A stretch of 64,000 nt of DNA. Source: an uncultured Eubacteriales bacterium. GTDB lineage: Bacteria > Bacillota > Clostridia > Christensenellales > Borkfalkiaceae. Location: the NCBI GenBank assembly GCA_905209085.1, contig CAJLRM010000011.1, forward strand, positions 5,255-69,254. The letters run 5' to 3'. Below the pieces are notes generated by a model that saw only the letters and a list, made by a program, of their open reading frames with translations, made no database searches and had not been told where the DNA came from. The position numbers and the translations under genes are program-made. Within the stretch, counting starts at the first letter, position 1; each line of letters begins with the position of its first letter. This document shows positions 1 through 9,369 of this stretch, piece by piece.

Positions 1-67
1 GAATCGGGATTTGCGGAAAAACCCGAAAAAATCGATAAATTCAAAAAAGTTTTCGGAGGGAAAGAAC

Positions 68-1462
68 ATGAAAACGGATGTAGTCATCGTAGGCGCGGGG
101 CCTGCGGGTATCTTCACGGCGATCGAGATGCTGAGGAAGGACAGCAAGAAAAAAATCGTCATCGTCGAGAAGGGGAAGTCGGTGGAAAATCGTCATTGTC
201 CGAAAGTCAAGACGCAAAAATGTATGAATTGCAAGCCCTATTGCCATATCACGACGGGCTTTTCGGGCGCGGGCGCGTTCTCGGACGGAAAACTGTCTTT
301 GAGCTGCGAGGTCGGGGGAGATCTTCCTCAGCTGATCGGGGAAACGCTGGCGCAGGATACCATCGACTATACGGATCAAATCTATCTCGAATTCGGCGCC
401 GACGAACATATCGAAGGATTGAACGTCAGCGAAGAGGTGAAGGAGATCCGCAAGCGCGCCATTCAGGCGGGGCTCAAATTGGTGGATTGTCCCATTCGCC
501 ATATGGGCACGGAAAAGGCGCAGAGCATTTATCTTTCCATTGAAAAATATCTCCTCGACCATGGCGTGGAGATCCTTTTCGACTACGAATGCAACTCTCT
601 CGTCATCGAGGACGGCGCCTGCAAGGGCGTTTGCGTCACCAAGGCGGACGGCAGCAAAACGCTGGAAATTTTCGCGGAAAACACCGTGGTCGCCACAGGG
701 CGCCGCGGCGCGGACTGGCTGGAAAAGATCTGCGAAAAGTACGGCGTGGAGCACGTCCCCAGCACCGTCGACATCGGCGTGCGCGTGGAGGTGAGAAACG
801 AGGTCATGGAAACGGTGAACAAGGTCCTGTACGAGTCCAAGCTCATCGGATATCCCAAGCCCTTCAAGAATAAGGTGCGCACGTTCTGCCAAAATCCCGG
901 CGGCTTCGTGTCGCAGGAGAATTACGACAACAATCTCGCCGTCGTCAACGGTCACAGTTATAAGGAACTGAAAACGAACAACACCAATGTGTCCATTCTC
1001 TGTTCCCATAACTTTTCCTATCCCTTCAATCAACCCATCGCATACGCACAGAAGATCGGGGAACTCACCAATATGCTGGGCGCGGGGCATATCCTCGTGC
1101 AGCGTTTCGGGGATATTCTCGACGGCAAGCGCACGTGGGATAAGGAGCTTACACGCTCGAATATCCGTCCTACCTTGAAGGACGCGGTGGCGGGGGACAT
1201 CACGGCGGCGATGCCGTACAGAACGATGATCAATATCATCAATTTCATTCAGTCGGTGGATTACGTGGTGCCCGGCTTTGCCTCTACGGAAACGCTGCTC
1301 TATTCGCCCGAATTGAAATTTTACAGCAACCGCATCAAGATGGACACCGATTTCAATACGAACATCCAGGGACTGCATTGCCTCGGCGATTCCAGCGGAT
1401 GGACTCGCGGACTGATGATGGCGTCGGTGATGGGCGTCCTGATGGGACGCAGATTGGCATAA
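68..1462 (+). CDS. FAD-dependent oxidoreductase, COG2509-like
   Basis: A 464-residue flavoprotein of the uncharacterised FAD-dependent dehydrogenase family. The N-terminus carries the dinucleotide-binding GxGPAG motif at residues 9-14 (GAGPAG), followed by a Cys-rich stretch (HCPKVK..CMNCKPYC, about residues 43-58) and a GAFSDGKL segment, both typical of this family. The C-terminus ends with GLHCLGDSSGWTRG, the second FAD-contacting segment. The ATG at 68 is preferred over an upstream in-frame TTG at 11 because GGAGGG lies seven bases before it and the Rossmann strand starts at once. The substrate is not known for the family, so no reaction is assigned. It appears monocistronic, with a hairpin terminator about 100 bases downstream. 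Confidence 0.85.
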   Translation: MKTDVVIVGAGPAGIFTAIEMLRKDSKKKIVIVEKGKSVENRHCPKVKTQKCMNCKPYCHITTGFSGAGAFSDGKLSLSCEVGGDLPQLIGETLAQDTIDYTDQIYLEFGADEHIEGLNVSEEVKEIRKRAIQAGLKLVDCPIRHMGTEKAQSIYLSIEKYLLDHGVEILFDYECNSLVIEDGACKGVCVTKADGSKTLEIFAENTVVATGRRGADWLEKICEKYGVEHVPSTVDIGVRVEVRNEVMETVNKVLYESKLIGYPKPFKNKVRTFCQNPGGFVSQENYDNNLAVVNGHSYKELKTNNTNVSILCSHNFSYPFNQPIAYAQKIGELTNMLGAGHILVQRFGDILDGKRTWDKELTRSNIRPTLKDAVAGDITAAMPYRTMINIINFIQSVDYVVPGFASTETLLYSPELKFYSNRIKMDTDFNTNIQGLHCLGDSSGWTRGLMMASVMGVLMGRRLA

Positions 1463-1931
1463 CGGCTTGGAGGCGGGCGCCGCAAATCGGAAAACGACTT
1501 AAAAAGCTCTTTTCCGTTTGAATTTCGTAAAAAGAAAAGCTTTTCGCAAAAAAATTATTTCATAAAAAACAGCGCTCCGTTCTTCCGACTTTTCGGAAAA
1601 GGGGCGCTGCGTATTTTTTATCGTGAAGTAAGCCGCAAAAAATATAAGAAAAGATATAAAAAACGAGAGGAAAACGAAAAAGATAGGTCTTTTATTTTCC
1701 GTGGGAATTGTGTCGTGAGCGATATTAGGGGAACAAAGCGCCAAAAACATGGCTCTTTTCCTGTTTTACGGATTTTTTTTGAGAGTTGCCGAAAACAAAG
1801 CGTTAAGGAGGAGGGGGTACCGCGTTAGGCTTGACGAAAGATTATCGGGAAAGGGAGAATTTTTTTTAATGTTAACTCCCCTTTATTTTCGCGGACTGCG
1901 TGCGCTCTCCTTCGGCATTCCCTCCGACGGC
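1463..1931. other. Intergenic region with terminator, no gene seen
   Basis: This stretch separates the convergent FAD oxidoreductase and lipoprotein genes. It holds the terminator listed at 1570-1619 and otherwise A/T-rich sequence. Short open frames here have no ribosome-binding site and no family features. A stretch at 1811-1824 resembles the end of a T-box motif but has no supporting structure. Confidence 0.6.
1570..1619 (+). terminator. Hairpin terminator, probably bidirectional
   Basis: A 9-bp outer stem pairs CAGCGCTCC (1570-1578) with GGGGCGCTG (1601-1609, one G-U). An inner 6-bp stem, TTCCGA/TCGGAA, is stacked on it. A run of T follows at 1614-1619, and a run of A precedes the stem, so it can act on both strands between two convergent genes. 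Confidence 0.75.
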
Positions 1932-2534
1932 TTACTTTAAAGCGAGCAAAGTGTCGTAAACGGTATCCGTCAGCCCTTCCACGTGTTCGTCCGTTTCGGA
2001 AATATCGACGCAATACGTCCTATCTCCCGAGGTGAGGTAGTAAAAGGTGCGCAGATTTATCAATCCGAATAAGTCGATTTTATAATAAATTTTCGTGATC
2101 TTCGTTGCGCCTTTGCTCTTTTGTTCCACGGAGCATTCTTCAAAGTTGATGCCGAGTGCTTCTTCCATTGGCGCGCGATACGCCTCGGTCGTGAGATTCT
2201 CGTATTTCCCGGTCTTTGCCGTATACATCGCCGCAATAAAATTGTTCTTTTCAACGTCCGTGAATTTCGCCACGGCGACGGTCAGTTCTTCGTTTTCGAG
2301 CGCATACAGCTCGCTGTCCGCCTCGCTGCTCCCAGAGGAAGGGTAGGCGAAGGAGATATATTCGTCCTCGAATTTTGCGTACCCTTCGGGAATGACGGCG
2401 GATGGAGAAGGAGTGGAACTGTCTGAAAAACTTTTCGAAGAGGAATCCGAAGAATTGCCCCCGCAGGAAGCGAAGAAAACAGAGGAAGCGAATACGGCGG
2501 CGGCAGCGAGAACAACTAAAAGTTTCTTTTTCAT
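1932..2534 (-). CDS. Secreted lipoprotein of unknown function
   Basis: A 200-residue predicted lipoprotein. It has a basic start (MKKK), a hydrophobic core and a lipobox ending in Cys24 (FFASC), then a Gly/Ser-rich linker to about residue 48. The remaining 150 residues form a soluble domain without recognisable motifs, probably a beta-rich fold of the PsbP/Mog1-like kind, though that is only an impression. GGAG lies eight bases before the ATG on the minus strand. It is a single gene facing away from dgt. Membrane-anchored surface location follows from the lipobox; no function can be given. Confidence 0.75.
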   Translation of the reverse strand: MKKKLLVVLAAAAVFASSVFFASCGGNSSDSSSKSFSDSSTPSPSAVIPEGYAKFEDEYISFAYPSSGSSEADSELYALENEELTVAVAKFTDVEKNNFIAAMYTAKTGKYENLTTEAYRAPMEEALGINFEECSVEQKSKGATKITKIYYKIDLFGLINLRTFYYLTSGDRTYCVDISETDEHVEGLTDTVYDTLLALK

Positions 2535-2920
2535 GGGAATCTCCGAAAAAAGTTTCGTTCCAAGGAAGGATTACGAGGAAAATAAGGTAAAATAAGCCAT
2601 ACTTTTAATAAAGACGTCTGACGCAAACGAGAGGACAAGGTAGCGCCGTGCGCTTTGCGGGAAGAAAAATTGCCGCCAAAAGAGGCGAAAGCGGCGTTGA
2701 GGCGCCAATTTTTAGCGCTTGTGCAGAAATCTTTTAAAGAATGTGTATAATATAACATGAAAAGCGGGGAATGTCAAGTCCTTTTTGGAAAAGAAAAATT
2801 TTTTTTCGCTGTTTTTCGTCCAAAAAAGAGGGAAAGAAGAGAAAAAAATCGTATATATTAATGATAAATTGCCGTCTAAGCTGAAACGGGCGGAATTCAT
2901 CCCGGATAAGGAGGCAAGAA
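2535..2920. other. Divergent intergenic region before dgt
   Basis: This region lies between the minus-strand lipoprotein and dgt. A TATAAT at 2746-2751 on the plus strand could be a -10 box for the dgt-dnaG operon, but no good -35 lies at 16-18 bp. An A-rich stretch with TATATT near 2853 is an alternative. No gene is seen. Confidence 0.4.
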
Positions 2921-3952
2921 ATGGCGGGAAAAAAAGCCGTTTCCGTAAAGGAACGGACCTATGAAATCGAATCGCGTTTTCTCTCACCCTATGCCCAAAA
3001 ATCGGCGGAAACAAAGGGCAGGGCGAGAACGGAAGCTCCATGCGAATTTCGCACGGATTTTCAGCGGGACAGAGATCGCGTCATTTACAGCAACTCCTTC
3101 AAACGCCTGAAAAATAAAACGCAGGTCTTTTTCGCTCCCGAAGGCGATCATTATATCACCCGCCTGACCCATACGCTGGACGTGGCGCAAATCTCCCGTT
3201 CCATCGCCCGCGCGCTGTCTTTAAACGAGGATCTCGCCGAAGCGATCGCGCTGGGGCACGACTTGGGGCATACGCCTTTCGGGCACGTGGGGGAAAGGGT
3301 TTTGGACAAGCTCTGCCCGTTCGGTTTCGAGCATAACGTGCAGTCCCTCCGCGTCGTCGATTATATCGAAAAGGACGGGCGCGGACTCAACCTCACGCAG
3401 GAAGTGCGGGACGGAATTTTGCAGCACAAGAGCACGGGACATCCCGCGACGCTGGAAGGCGTCGCCGTATCTCTGGCGGACAGAATCGCCTATATCAACC
3501 ACGATATCGAAGACGCCATTCGCGCGGGGATTCTCCAAGAGTCCGACCTGCCTCAAAGGGCGGTGGAAACGCTGGGGCACGCCACGCGGGAACGCATCAA
3601 CACCGCCATCACCGATATCTATACGCATTCCGTCGGCACGGACGGCGTGCGGATGTCCGATGAAGTGGCGAAGGCGACGTTTGAATTGAGGACGTTTATG
3701 TTTAAAAATATCTACGCGCTCACGAACAAGTCGATGCAGGACCGCGCGGAGCGGATGCTGACGGCGATGTACGAATATTTCCTGATGCACACGGACAGAC
3801 TGCCGAAACAGTACCTGAAACTCGGCGAGAGCGCGCCGAAGGAACAGATCGTCTGCGATTATCTTTCGGGCATGACGGACAGGTATGCGATCAACGTATT
3901 TGAAAGCCTGTTCATTCCCGAAACGTTTTCTTTGGGAGGTGTTACGGTATGA
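2921..3952 (+). CDS. dgt: dGTP triphosphohydrolase (HD superfamily)
   Basis: A 343-residue dGTPase-like enzyme that would hydrolyse dNTPs to deoxynucleoside and tripolyphosphate, helping control dNTP pools. The HD-domain metal ligands are visible as RLTHTLDV at about residue 84 and GHDLGHTPFGH at about residues 111-121, with a later SLADRIAYINHDIEDA segment. The length fits the short dGTPase-like family. AAGGAGG precedes the ATG by seven bases. Its stop overlaps the dnaG start (ATGA), so the two are translationally coupled. The dgt-dnaG-rpoD order is common in Clostridia. Confidence 0.92.
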   Translation: MAGKKAVSVKERTYEIESRFLSPYAQKSAETKGRARTEAPCEFRTDFQRDRDRVIYSNSFKRLKNKTQVFFAPEGDHYITRLTHTLDVAQISRSIARALSLNEDLAEAIALGHDLGHTPFGHVGERVLDKLCPFGFEHNVQSLRVVDYIEKDGRGLNLTQEVRDGILQHKSTGHPATLEGVAVSLADRIAYINHDIEDAIRAGILQESDLPQRAVETLGHATRERINTAITDIYTHSVGTDGVRMSDEVAKATFELRTFMFKNIYALTNKSMQDRAERMLTAMYEYFLMHTDRLPKQYLKLGESAPKEQIVCDYLSGMTDRYAINVFESLFIPETFSLGGVTV

Positions 3953-5724
3953 GCGGAGGCGGGAGAGGAATCGACCCCCGTTTTATGCAGGAGCTGAAAC
4001 AAAAGAATAATATCGTGGAGGTCATCGGCAGCTACGTCGCGCTCGATCGCAAGGGCGGAAATTATTGGGCGTGCTGCCCTTTTCATCACGAAAAGACCCC
4101 CTCGTTCGCCGTCAACGAAGCGGAACAGTTCTATCATTGTTTCGGCTGCGGCGTGTCGGGCGACGTCGTCATGTTCGTGCAGGAGATCGAGTCCACCGAT
4201 TTTATGGGCGCGGTGCGGATTTTGGCGGCAAGGGCGAAGATTCCCGTGCCCGAAAGCAATTTCGATTCGGAAAAGGCGATCGCGCTGAAAAAAAAGCGGG
4301 ACAACCTGATCAAGATCCTTTTGGACAGCGCGAGATTTTATCTTTCCAATCTCTACGGCGGCAGCGCGGACGCGCATCTCGATTATATTTCCCGTCGCAA
4401 GCTTGCGCCGACGACGGTCAAAAAATTCGGACTCGGCGCTTCCCTCGATTTTTACTCCCTCCCCGATTATCTCGCGGGCAAGGGATATAAACGGGAGGAT
4501 CTCGTCGACAGCGGCGCGCTCGCCGAGGCGAAAAACGGCAGGCTCATCGATTCTCAGGGCGGGCGGCTGATCTTTCCCATCATCAACGCCTTCGACGAAG
4601 TGGTGGGATTCGGCGGCAGACTGCTCGAAAAATCCGATTTTGCAAAATATAAGAACACCAAGGAAACGATGGTGTTCAACAAGAGCAAGACTCTCTATAA
4701 TATCAACCTTTTGAAAAAACTCAAACGCTCTCAGACCATCAAAGAGGTGATCGTGGTCGAGGGATACATGGATACCATTTCCCTGTATCAGGCGGGATTT
4801 TTAAACGTCGTCGCTTCCATGGGTACTTCTCTTACCAAGGATCAGGCGCGGCTCGTCAAGCGCTACTCGGAAAACGTGCTCATCAGTTACGACGGAGATT
4901 TCGCAGGGCAGAAAGCGGATTTAAGGGGACTGGAAATACTCAAAGACGAAAATATCAACGTGCGGGTGGTGCCCCTTCCCGAGGGACAGGACCCCGACGA
5001 CGTAGCCAAGCAGGGCGCAAACGCCTATCAGGCGTGCCTGGACGCGGCGATGCCGCTCATCGATTACAAGATACACTCCCTCGAACAAAAATACGATCTG
5101 ACAAAATCCGAGGAAAAGCGCACGTTCTTGTCGGAAGCTTTGAAAGTGGTGCGCACGGCGGAGAGCGAGAGCGAAAAGGAAGACCTCTTGAAAAAGCTCA
5201 GGGACAAGACGGGTATCAGCTATCAGTCGTTGGAGCGCGACCTTCACAATCTCCCCGAAGAGAGCCGGCAGATAGAGATTGCGGTGCCGCCGCCCTCGGA
5301 AGCGGGAACGGACAAGTATAAAAAGGCGGCGAGATTTATATTGGCGGCGAAGCTTTTTTCGGCACCTTATGCGGGAAATTGCAGTCTTGAAGGTATTGAA
5401 TTTGACGATAATGTGCATAAAATCATAGCGGAATATATCATCAACTGCGAAAAAAACGGCGAAAGGGTGCGTCCGTCCGAGCTTTTTGAGATTTTGGACG
5501 AGAATTGCACGGAATTCAACGAGATTCTCGATTTGAATTACGGGGACAAGCTCTCGGGCGAAGTGGCGGAAAAATTTTTCTCGGACAGCGTCCGCACGAT
5601 GGAAAAGGAACGCCTGAACGAAAAGATCAAAATGTATACCCGGCTCTTTTCCGAGGAGCAGGATACGGAGAAGCGAAAAGAGATCGCGCGCAAGATATAC
5701 GAATATACAAAACGTTTGAAATAG
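3949..5724 (+). CDS. dnaG: DNA primase
   Basis: The replicative primase (591 residues) makes RNA primers for Okazaki fragments. The N-terminal CHC2 zinc finger is present, with ligands C43, H46, C64 and C67. The DnaG catalytic core follows, with the Toprim motif VVEGYMD at about residue 270 and the metal-binding SYDGDFAGQKA segment about 55 residues later. The C-terminal 150 residues are the helicase-interaction region and are poorly conserved, as usual. It is translationally coupled to dgt and followed after about 120 bp by rpoD, forming the classic macromolecular synthesis order. Confidence 0.97.
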   Translation: MSGGGRGIDPRFMQELKQKNNIVEVIGSYVALDRKGGNYWACCPFHHEKTPSFAVNEAEQFYHCFGCGVSGDVVMFVQEIESTDFMGAVRILAARAKIPVPESNFDSEKAIALKKKRDNLIKILLDSARFYLSNLYGGSADAHLDYISRRKLAPTTVKKFGLGASLDFYSLPDYLAGKGYKREDLVDSGALAEAKNGRLIDSQGGRLIFPIINAFDEVVGFGGRLLEKSDFAKYKNTKETMVFNKSKTLYNINLLKKLKRSQTIKEVIVVEGYMDTISLYQAGFLNVVASMGTSLTKDQARLVKRYSENVLISYDGDFAGQKADLRGLEILKDENINVRVVPLPEGQDPDDVAKQGANAYQACLDAAMPLIDYKIHSLEQKYDLTKSEEKRTFLSEALKVVRTAESESEKEDLLKKLRDKTGISYQSLERDLHNLPEESRQIEIAVPPPSEAGTDKYKKAARFILAAKLFSAPYAGNCSLEGIEFDDNVHKIIAEYIINCEKNGERVRPSELFEILDENCTEFNEILDLNYGDKLSGEVAEKFFSDSVRTMEKERLNEKIKMYTRLFSEEQDTEKRKEIARKIYEYTKRLK

Positions 5725-5845
5725 GGGCGCACGCTTCTTAGATTAAAACGCGCCCGCTTTTGAAAAGATACGGCTTTTAGGCGGGGAAAGAGAAAACAGA
5801 ATAAAACAGGCGACTGTTTCGGTTATTAAACGGAGGATAAAAACA

Positions 5846-6898
5846 GTGATATCCGAGCAAAAACTCAACGAAATTTTAGGCGGCATCATCAACAATTATA
5901 AGATGAAGGGGAGTATTTCCACCAATGCGCTCTGCGACATCATGGAAAAATACGACACCAATCCCAATCAGATAGACTATGTGTATAAGTCGATCGGAGA
6001 GGCGGGAATTCAGATTGTGGATGAGGACGAGCGGGACAGAGAGCTGTTCGAACAGGCTCTTTCCGACATCGGGCTGGACGATCCCGTCAAAATGTATTTA
6101 AAGGACATCGGCAGGGTGCCCCTGCTTTCCGCCGACGAGGAAATCGAGCTTGCCAAACATATGCAGGACGGGGACGAAGCGGCGAAAAAGAGGCTTTCCG
6201 AAGCCAATCTTCGCCTCGTCGTGTCCATCGCCAAGCGTTACGTGGGGCGCGGGATGCTCTTTCTCGACCTCATTCAGGAAGGAAATCTGGGGCTGATGAA
6301 GGCGGTGGAAAAGTTCGACTATCAGAAGGGCTTTAAATTTTCGACGTATGCCACCTGGTGGATCCGTCAGTCGATCACCCGCGCGATCGCCGATCAGGCG
6401 CGCACCATCCGTATTCCCGTGCATATGGTGGAAACCATCAACAAACTCACCCGCGTTTCGAGAATTCTCTTGCAGGAACTCGGACGGGAGCCGACGCCGC
6501 GCGAGATCGCGGAAAAGATGGGGGTGTCCGAAGAGCGCGTCTGCGAGATACAAAAGATCGCGCAGGATCCCGTTTCCCTCGAAACGCCGATCGGCGAGGA
6601 AGAAGACAGCCATTTGGGGGATTTTATCGAGGACGAAAAGACGACGACGCCCAGCGATTCCGTGGCGTTTACGATGCTCAAAGAACAGCTTTTGAGCGTG
6701 CTCGACACGCTTACCCCGCGCGAGGAAAAGGTGCTGCGGCTGCGCTACGGCATCGACGACGGCAAGCCCCGCACGCTCGAAGAAGTGGGCAAGGAATTCA
6801 ACGTCACGAGGGAGCGCATCCGTCAGATAGAAGCCAAAGCGCTTCGAAAACTCAGACATCCTTCGAGAAGCAAGAAACTCAAAGACTTTCTCGAATAA
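5846..6898 (+). CDS. rpoD: RNA polymerase primary sigma factor
   Basis: The housekeeping sigma-70/sigma-A factor (350 residues). Region 1.1-like sequence covers residues 1-60. Region 1.2 (DPVKMYLKDIGRVPLL) begins at about residue 78. Region 2.3-2.4 (KFSTYATWWIRQSITRAI) is present, as are region 3 (GREPTPREIAEKMG) and region 4.2 (TLEEVGKEFNVTRERIRQIE). It starts at a GTG because GGAGG sits nine bases upstream and no in-frame ATG fits. This factor explains the TTGACA/TATAAT promoters listed elsewhere in the window. trmK follows within 5 bp. Confidence 0.97.
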   Translation: MISEQKLNEILGGIINNYKMKGSISTNALCDIMEKYDTNPNQIDYVYKSIGEAGIQIVDEDERDRELFEQALSDIGLDDPVKMYLKDIGRVPLLSADEEIELAKHMQDGDEAAKKRLSEANLRLVVSIAKRYVGRGMLFLDLIQEGNLGLMKAVEKFDYQKGFKFSTYATWWIRQSITRAIADQARTIRIPVHMVETINKLTRVSRILLQELGREPTPREIAEKMGVSEERVCEIQKIAQDPVSLETPIGEEEDSHLGDFIEDEKTTTPSDSVAFTMLKEQLLSVLDTLTPREEKVLRLRYGIDDGKPRTLEEVGKEFNVTRERIRQIEAKALRKLRHPSRSKKLKDFLE

Positions 6899-6902
6899 GC
6901 GT

Positions 6903-7586
6903 ATGGGGTACGGCAAGCGCATCGACACGCTGTGTTCGCTCCTGCTGCCCGCGAAAACGTTTGCGGACGTGGGCTGCGACCACGGCTATTGCTCGGAATA
7001 TATGTTGAAAAATTCCCTGTGCGAAAAGGCGATTCTCTCCGACATCAGCAAAGGGAGCCTCAAAAAAGCGGAAACTCTCCTTTTCCGTTACATAGAAGAG
7101 GGCAGAGCCGAGGCAGTGCTCGGCGACGGGTTTTGCGGCGTTCCGAAAACCACGGACGAAGTGCTCATCGCGGGGATGGGCGGGCACGAGATCGTCGACA
7201 TCCTCTCGGACGAAAAGTACGGTTTTCTGCCCGAACGCTTCGTCTTTCAGCCCATGCACGACGCGGAAATGCTCAGGCGCTACTTGATCGGGGCGGGGGC
7301 TTTTCTCGAAAGGGATTTCACCTTCAAGGACGGCAAATTTTACGACGTGATCGCGGGACGCAAACGCGGGGAAGGAGAGCGGGCGCAGGAATATTCGGAT
7401 GCGGAGTACGAATTTGGCAGAGAAAATCTCCAAACCCGCCCCGCCGCGTTTTTGGAACGGACGGAAAGACAGCTGAAAAATCTTTCGCGGTATTTGTCCG
7501 ATCCCGCGCTCCGCAAAGAGAGCCGCGAAGAGCTTTTAAAGAGAAAACGCAGTCTGGAAGGAGCGTGGAAGAATGACTTTAAATGA
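6903..7586 (+). CDS. trmK: tRNA (adenine22-N1)-methyltransferase
   Basis: A 227-residue Rossmann-fold SAM methyltransferase that would make m1A22 in tRNA. The SAM motif VGCDHGYCSEY at about residues 22-32, the ISKGSLKKAE segment and the ADEVLIAGMGGHEI-type motif near residue 90 are typical of the TrmK/YqfN family. The C-terminus is a helical, charged domain. No clear Shine-Dalgarno precedes the ATG four bases after the rpoD stop, which suggests translational coupling. Its 3' end overlaps the Nif3-like gene by 14 bp, as in many Bacillota. Confidence 0.9.
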   Translation: MGYGKRIDTLCSLLLPAKTFADVGCDHGYCSEYMLKNSLCEKAILSDISKGSLKKAETLLFRYIEEGRAEAVLGDGFCGVPKTTDEVLIAGMGGHEIVDILSDEKYGFLPERFVFQPMHDAEMLRRYLIGAGAFLERDFTFKDGKFYDVIAGRKRGEGERAQEYSDAEYEFGRENLQTRPAAFLERTERQLKNLSRYLSDPALRKESREELLKRKRSLEGAWKNDFK

Positions 7587-8448
7587 CGTATATAAAATCG
7601 CGGACGAAATCGCTCCGAAAGCGCTGAGCGACGCGCTCTGTTCCAAGTACGGAATGTACGACAACAGCGGCGTCCTCGTGGATACGGGGAAAAGCGTGGA
7701 CGGGATTCTCTTTGCCCTCGATTTCTCCCTCGGCGCGATTGCCGCGGCGATCAAGGCGAAACGTCGGCTCATCGTCACTCACCATCCCGCGATTTACGGA
7801 AAGATAGGCAATCTTGTCGGCGGCGAAAGCAGTCACGGCGTGCGGGACGTGCTCGGGACGGGCGGAAAACTCATCCAAGCGATCGAAAACGGCATCTCCG
7901 TGCTGTCCATGCATCTAAATCTCGACTGCGCGGACGGCGGCATCGACGAGAGCCTCATGCGCGGCGCGATGCTTTCCGCGGCGCGGGCGAACGGACGGGC
8001 GGCGGGCGAAGATACTTTCGCGGACGCGAAGGAAGAAAAGCGTATGCTGACGGTGGAAACGAACGGCGTTTCGGGCGGATACGGAAGAATATACGACGTG
8101 GAAAACTGCGGGCTTTTCGCTTTTTGCGAGGAACTGAAAAAAACTTTTTCGGCAAGGCAGGTATGCGTTTACGGAAACAGGAACGCTAAGGTTTCCCGCG
8201 TGGCGAGCTTCTGCGGCGCGGGCGCGGACGAGGAGGCGCTGGCGTTCGCCTGCGGATACGGCGCGGATACCGTCATTTCCTCCGATTTTAAGCACCACGT
8301 CGTCGCGGCGGCGCGGGAAAAGAACAAGTCGGTGATCATTCTCACCCACTACGCGTCGGAAAATTACGGCTTTGAAAAATATTATCAAAAAATCCGGAAG
8401 CGGTCGGAAGTTCCGTGCGAGTTTTACACGGACGAAGAGCTGCTTTGA
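7573..8448 (+). CDS. Nif3-like dinuclear metal centre protein
   Basis: A 291-residue member of the Nif3/YqfO (DUF34) family. The family folds as a dinuclear-metal enzyme resembling GTP cyclohydrolase I, but its reaction is unsettled. Likely metal-binding motifs are visible as TALDFS-like (ALDFSLGA), VTHHPAIYG at about residues 73-81, and the C-terminal SDFKHHVVAAA segment. It is shorter than the B. subtilis homologue, so the internal PII-like insert is reduced. It overlaps trmK by 14 bp, and the trmK-nif3 pairing is a conserved Bacillota neighbourhood. Confidence 0.88.
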   Translation: MTLNDVYKIADEIAPKALSDALCSKYGMYDNSGVLVDTGKSVDGILFALDFSLGAIAAAIKAKRRLIVTHHPAIYGKIGNLVGGESSHGVRDVLGTGGKLIQAIENGISVLSMHLNLDCADGGIDESLMRGAMLSAARANGRAAGEDTFADAKEEKRMLTVETNGVSGGYGRIYDVENCGLFAFCEELKKTFSARQVCVYGNRNAKVSRVASFCGAGADEEALAFACGYGADTVISSDFKHHVVAAAREKNKSVIILTHYASENYGFEKYYQKIRKRSEVPCEFYTDEELL

Positions 8449-8463
8449 CGGGAGGAGTATATC

Positions 8464-9165
8464 ATGTCACAGTTACAGGCAATTTTGAACTATCAGGAAA
8501 TCGACAAAAGGCTGTACGCCTTGGAACGGGAACTGGCGGGCTGCGAAGAGCGCAAGGAATACGTCAAGGCAAAGAAGTTTTTGGAAACGGCGGCGGATAA
8601 ACTGGACGCATACGACGCAAAAGCCGCGCAGCTGAAAAACGAGGCGGTGGAACTGACGAAAAAATACCTCAAAACGGAGGACACGCTCAAAGATTTTTCT
8701 CACCTCGACGAGCTGGTGGAGGGCGGCGCGGACATCGCGTTCTATAAAAAGAACGCCCTTTCCATTTCCGATCAGCTGAAAAAGATCCGTTCGGAGCTGA
8801 ACGCGCTGACGGCGAACATCAACGCCACGCACGACGAGTATCAGAAGCTCAAAAAGCAGGTCATCGCCATGCAGAAGCAGTATAAGGAGGCCTATGAAAA
8901 GTACAATGCGGTGAAGGCTTCCAAGGAAGGGGAGCGCAAGGCCATCGAAATGGAACTCGTCGCCGCGCAGAAGGGGATTCCCGCCGAGGCGATGGAACGC
9001 TATAAAATAAAACGCAAGGAGCGCATCTTCCCCGTCGTGGGGAGGCTGAAAGACAATCGCTGTCCCTTCTGCGGCATGGAGCCGCCGCTCGCGGACAGGA
9101 GCAAGCTGACGGGAGGCGCCGTGATCGAGTGCGACAATTGCAGGCGGATCATTTACAGCGAATGA
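8464..9165 (+). CDS. C4-type zinc ribbon coiled-coil protein (COG1579)
   Basis: A 233-residue protein with two parts. Residues 1 to about 170 are a long charged coiled coil (heptad-rich, many E/K/A/L). The last 40 residues form a zinc ribbon with two Cys pairs (CPFCG and CDNCRR). Proteins of this family often follow trmK and nif3 and are suspected to bind nucleic acid; the function is not established. A good GGAGG site lies before the ATG. It is the last gene of the dgt-to-zinc-ribbon block. Confidence 0.85.
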   Translation: MSQLQAILNYQEIDKRLYALERELAGCEERKEYVKAKKFLETAADKLDAYDAKAAQLKNEAVELTKKYLKTEDTLKDFSHLDELVEGGADIAFYKKNALSISDQLKKIRSELNALTANINATHDEYQKLKKQVIAMQKQYKEAYEKYNAVKASKEGERKAIEMELVAAQKGIPAEAMERYKIKRKERIFPVVGRLKDNRCPFCGMEPPLADRSKLTGGAVIECDNCRRIIYSE

Positions 9166-9369
9166 TCCTCCCGTAAGGGATCGCCGAAGAGCGAGCGCAG
9201 AGAGGCTTGGAGATTCGCGGTATTTTTGCGGAGCGTCCCCTTTCGTTTTCCCGTTCAAAAATGCGGCTGTTACCTCAGGGCATCCGCGGCGGAAAGTTTT
9301 TGCGCAAAGCCTGCAAAGGACGCGCGCTTTTTCGGGAACTTGCCGCATATCCGCCGCATATAATGATAT

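Noticed and set aside
1811..1824. Sequence close to the T-box core (GGGTACCGCG)
   Set aside because: No stem I or specifier-loop structure lies upstream and no plus-strand amino-acid gene follows; only a short match remains.
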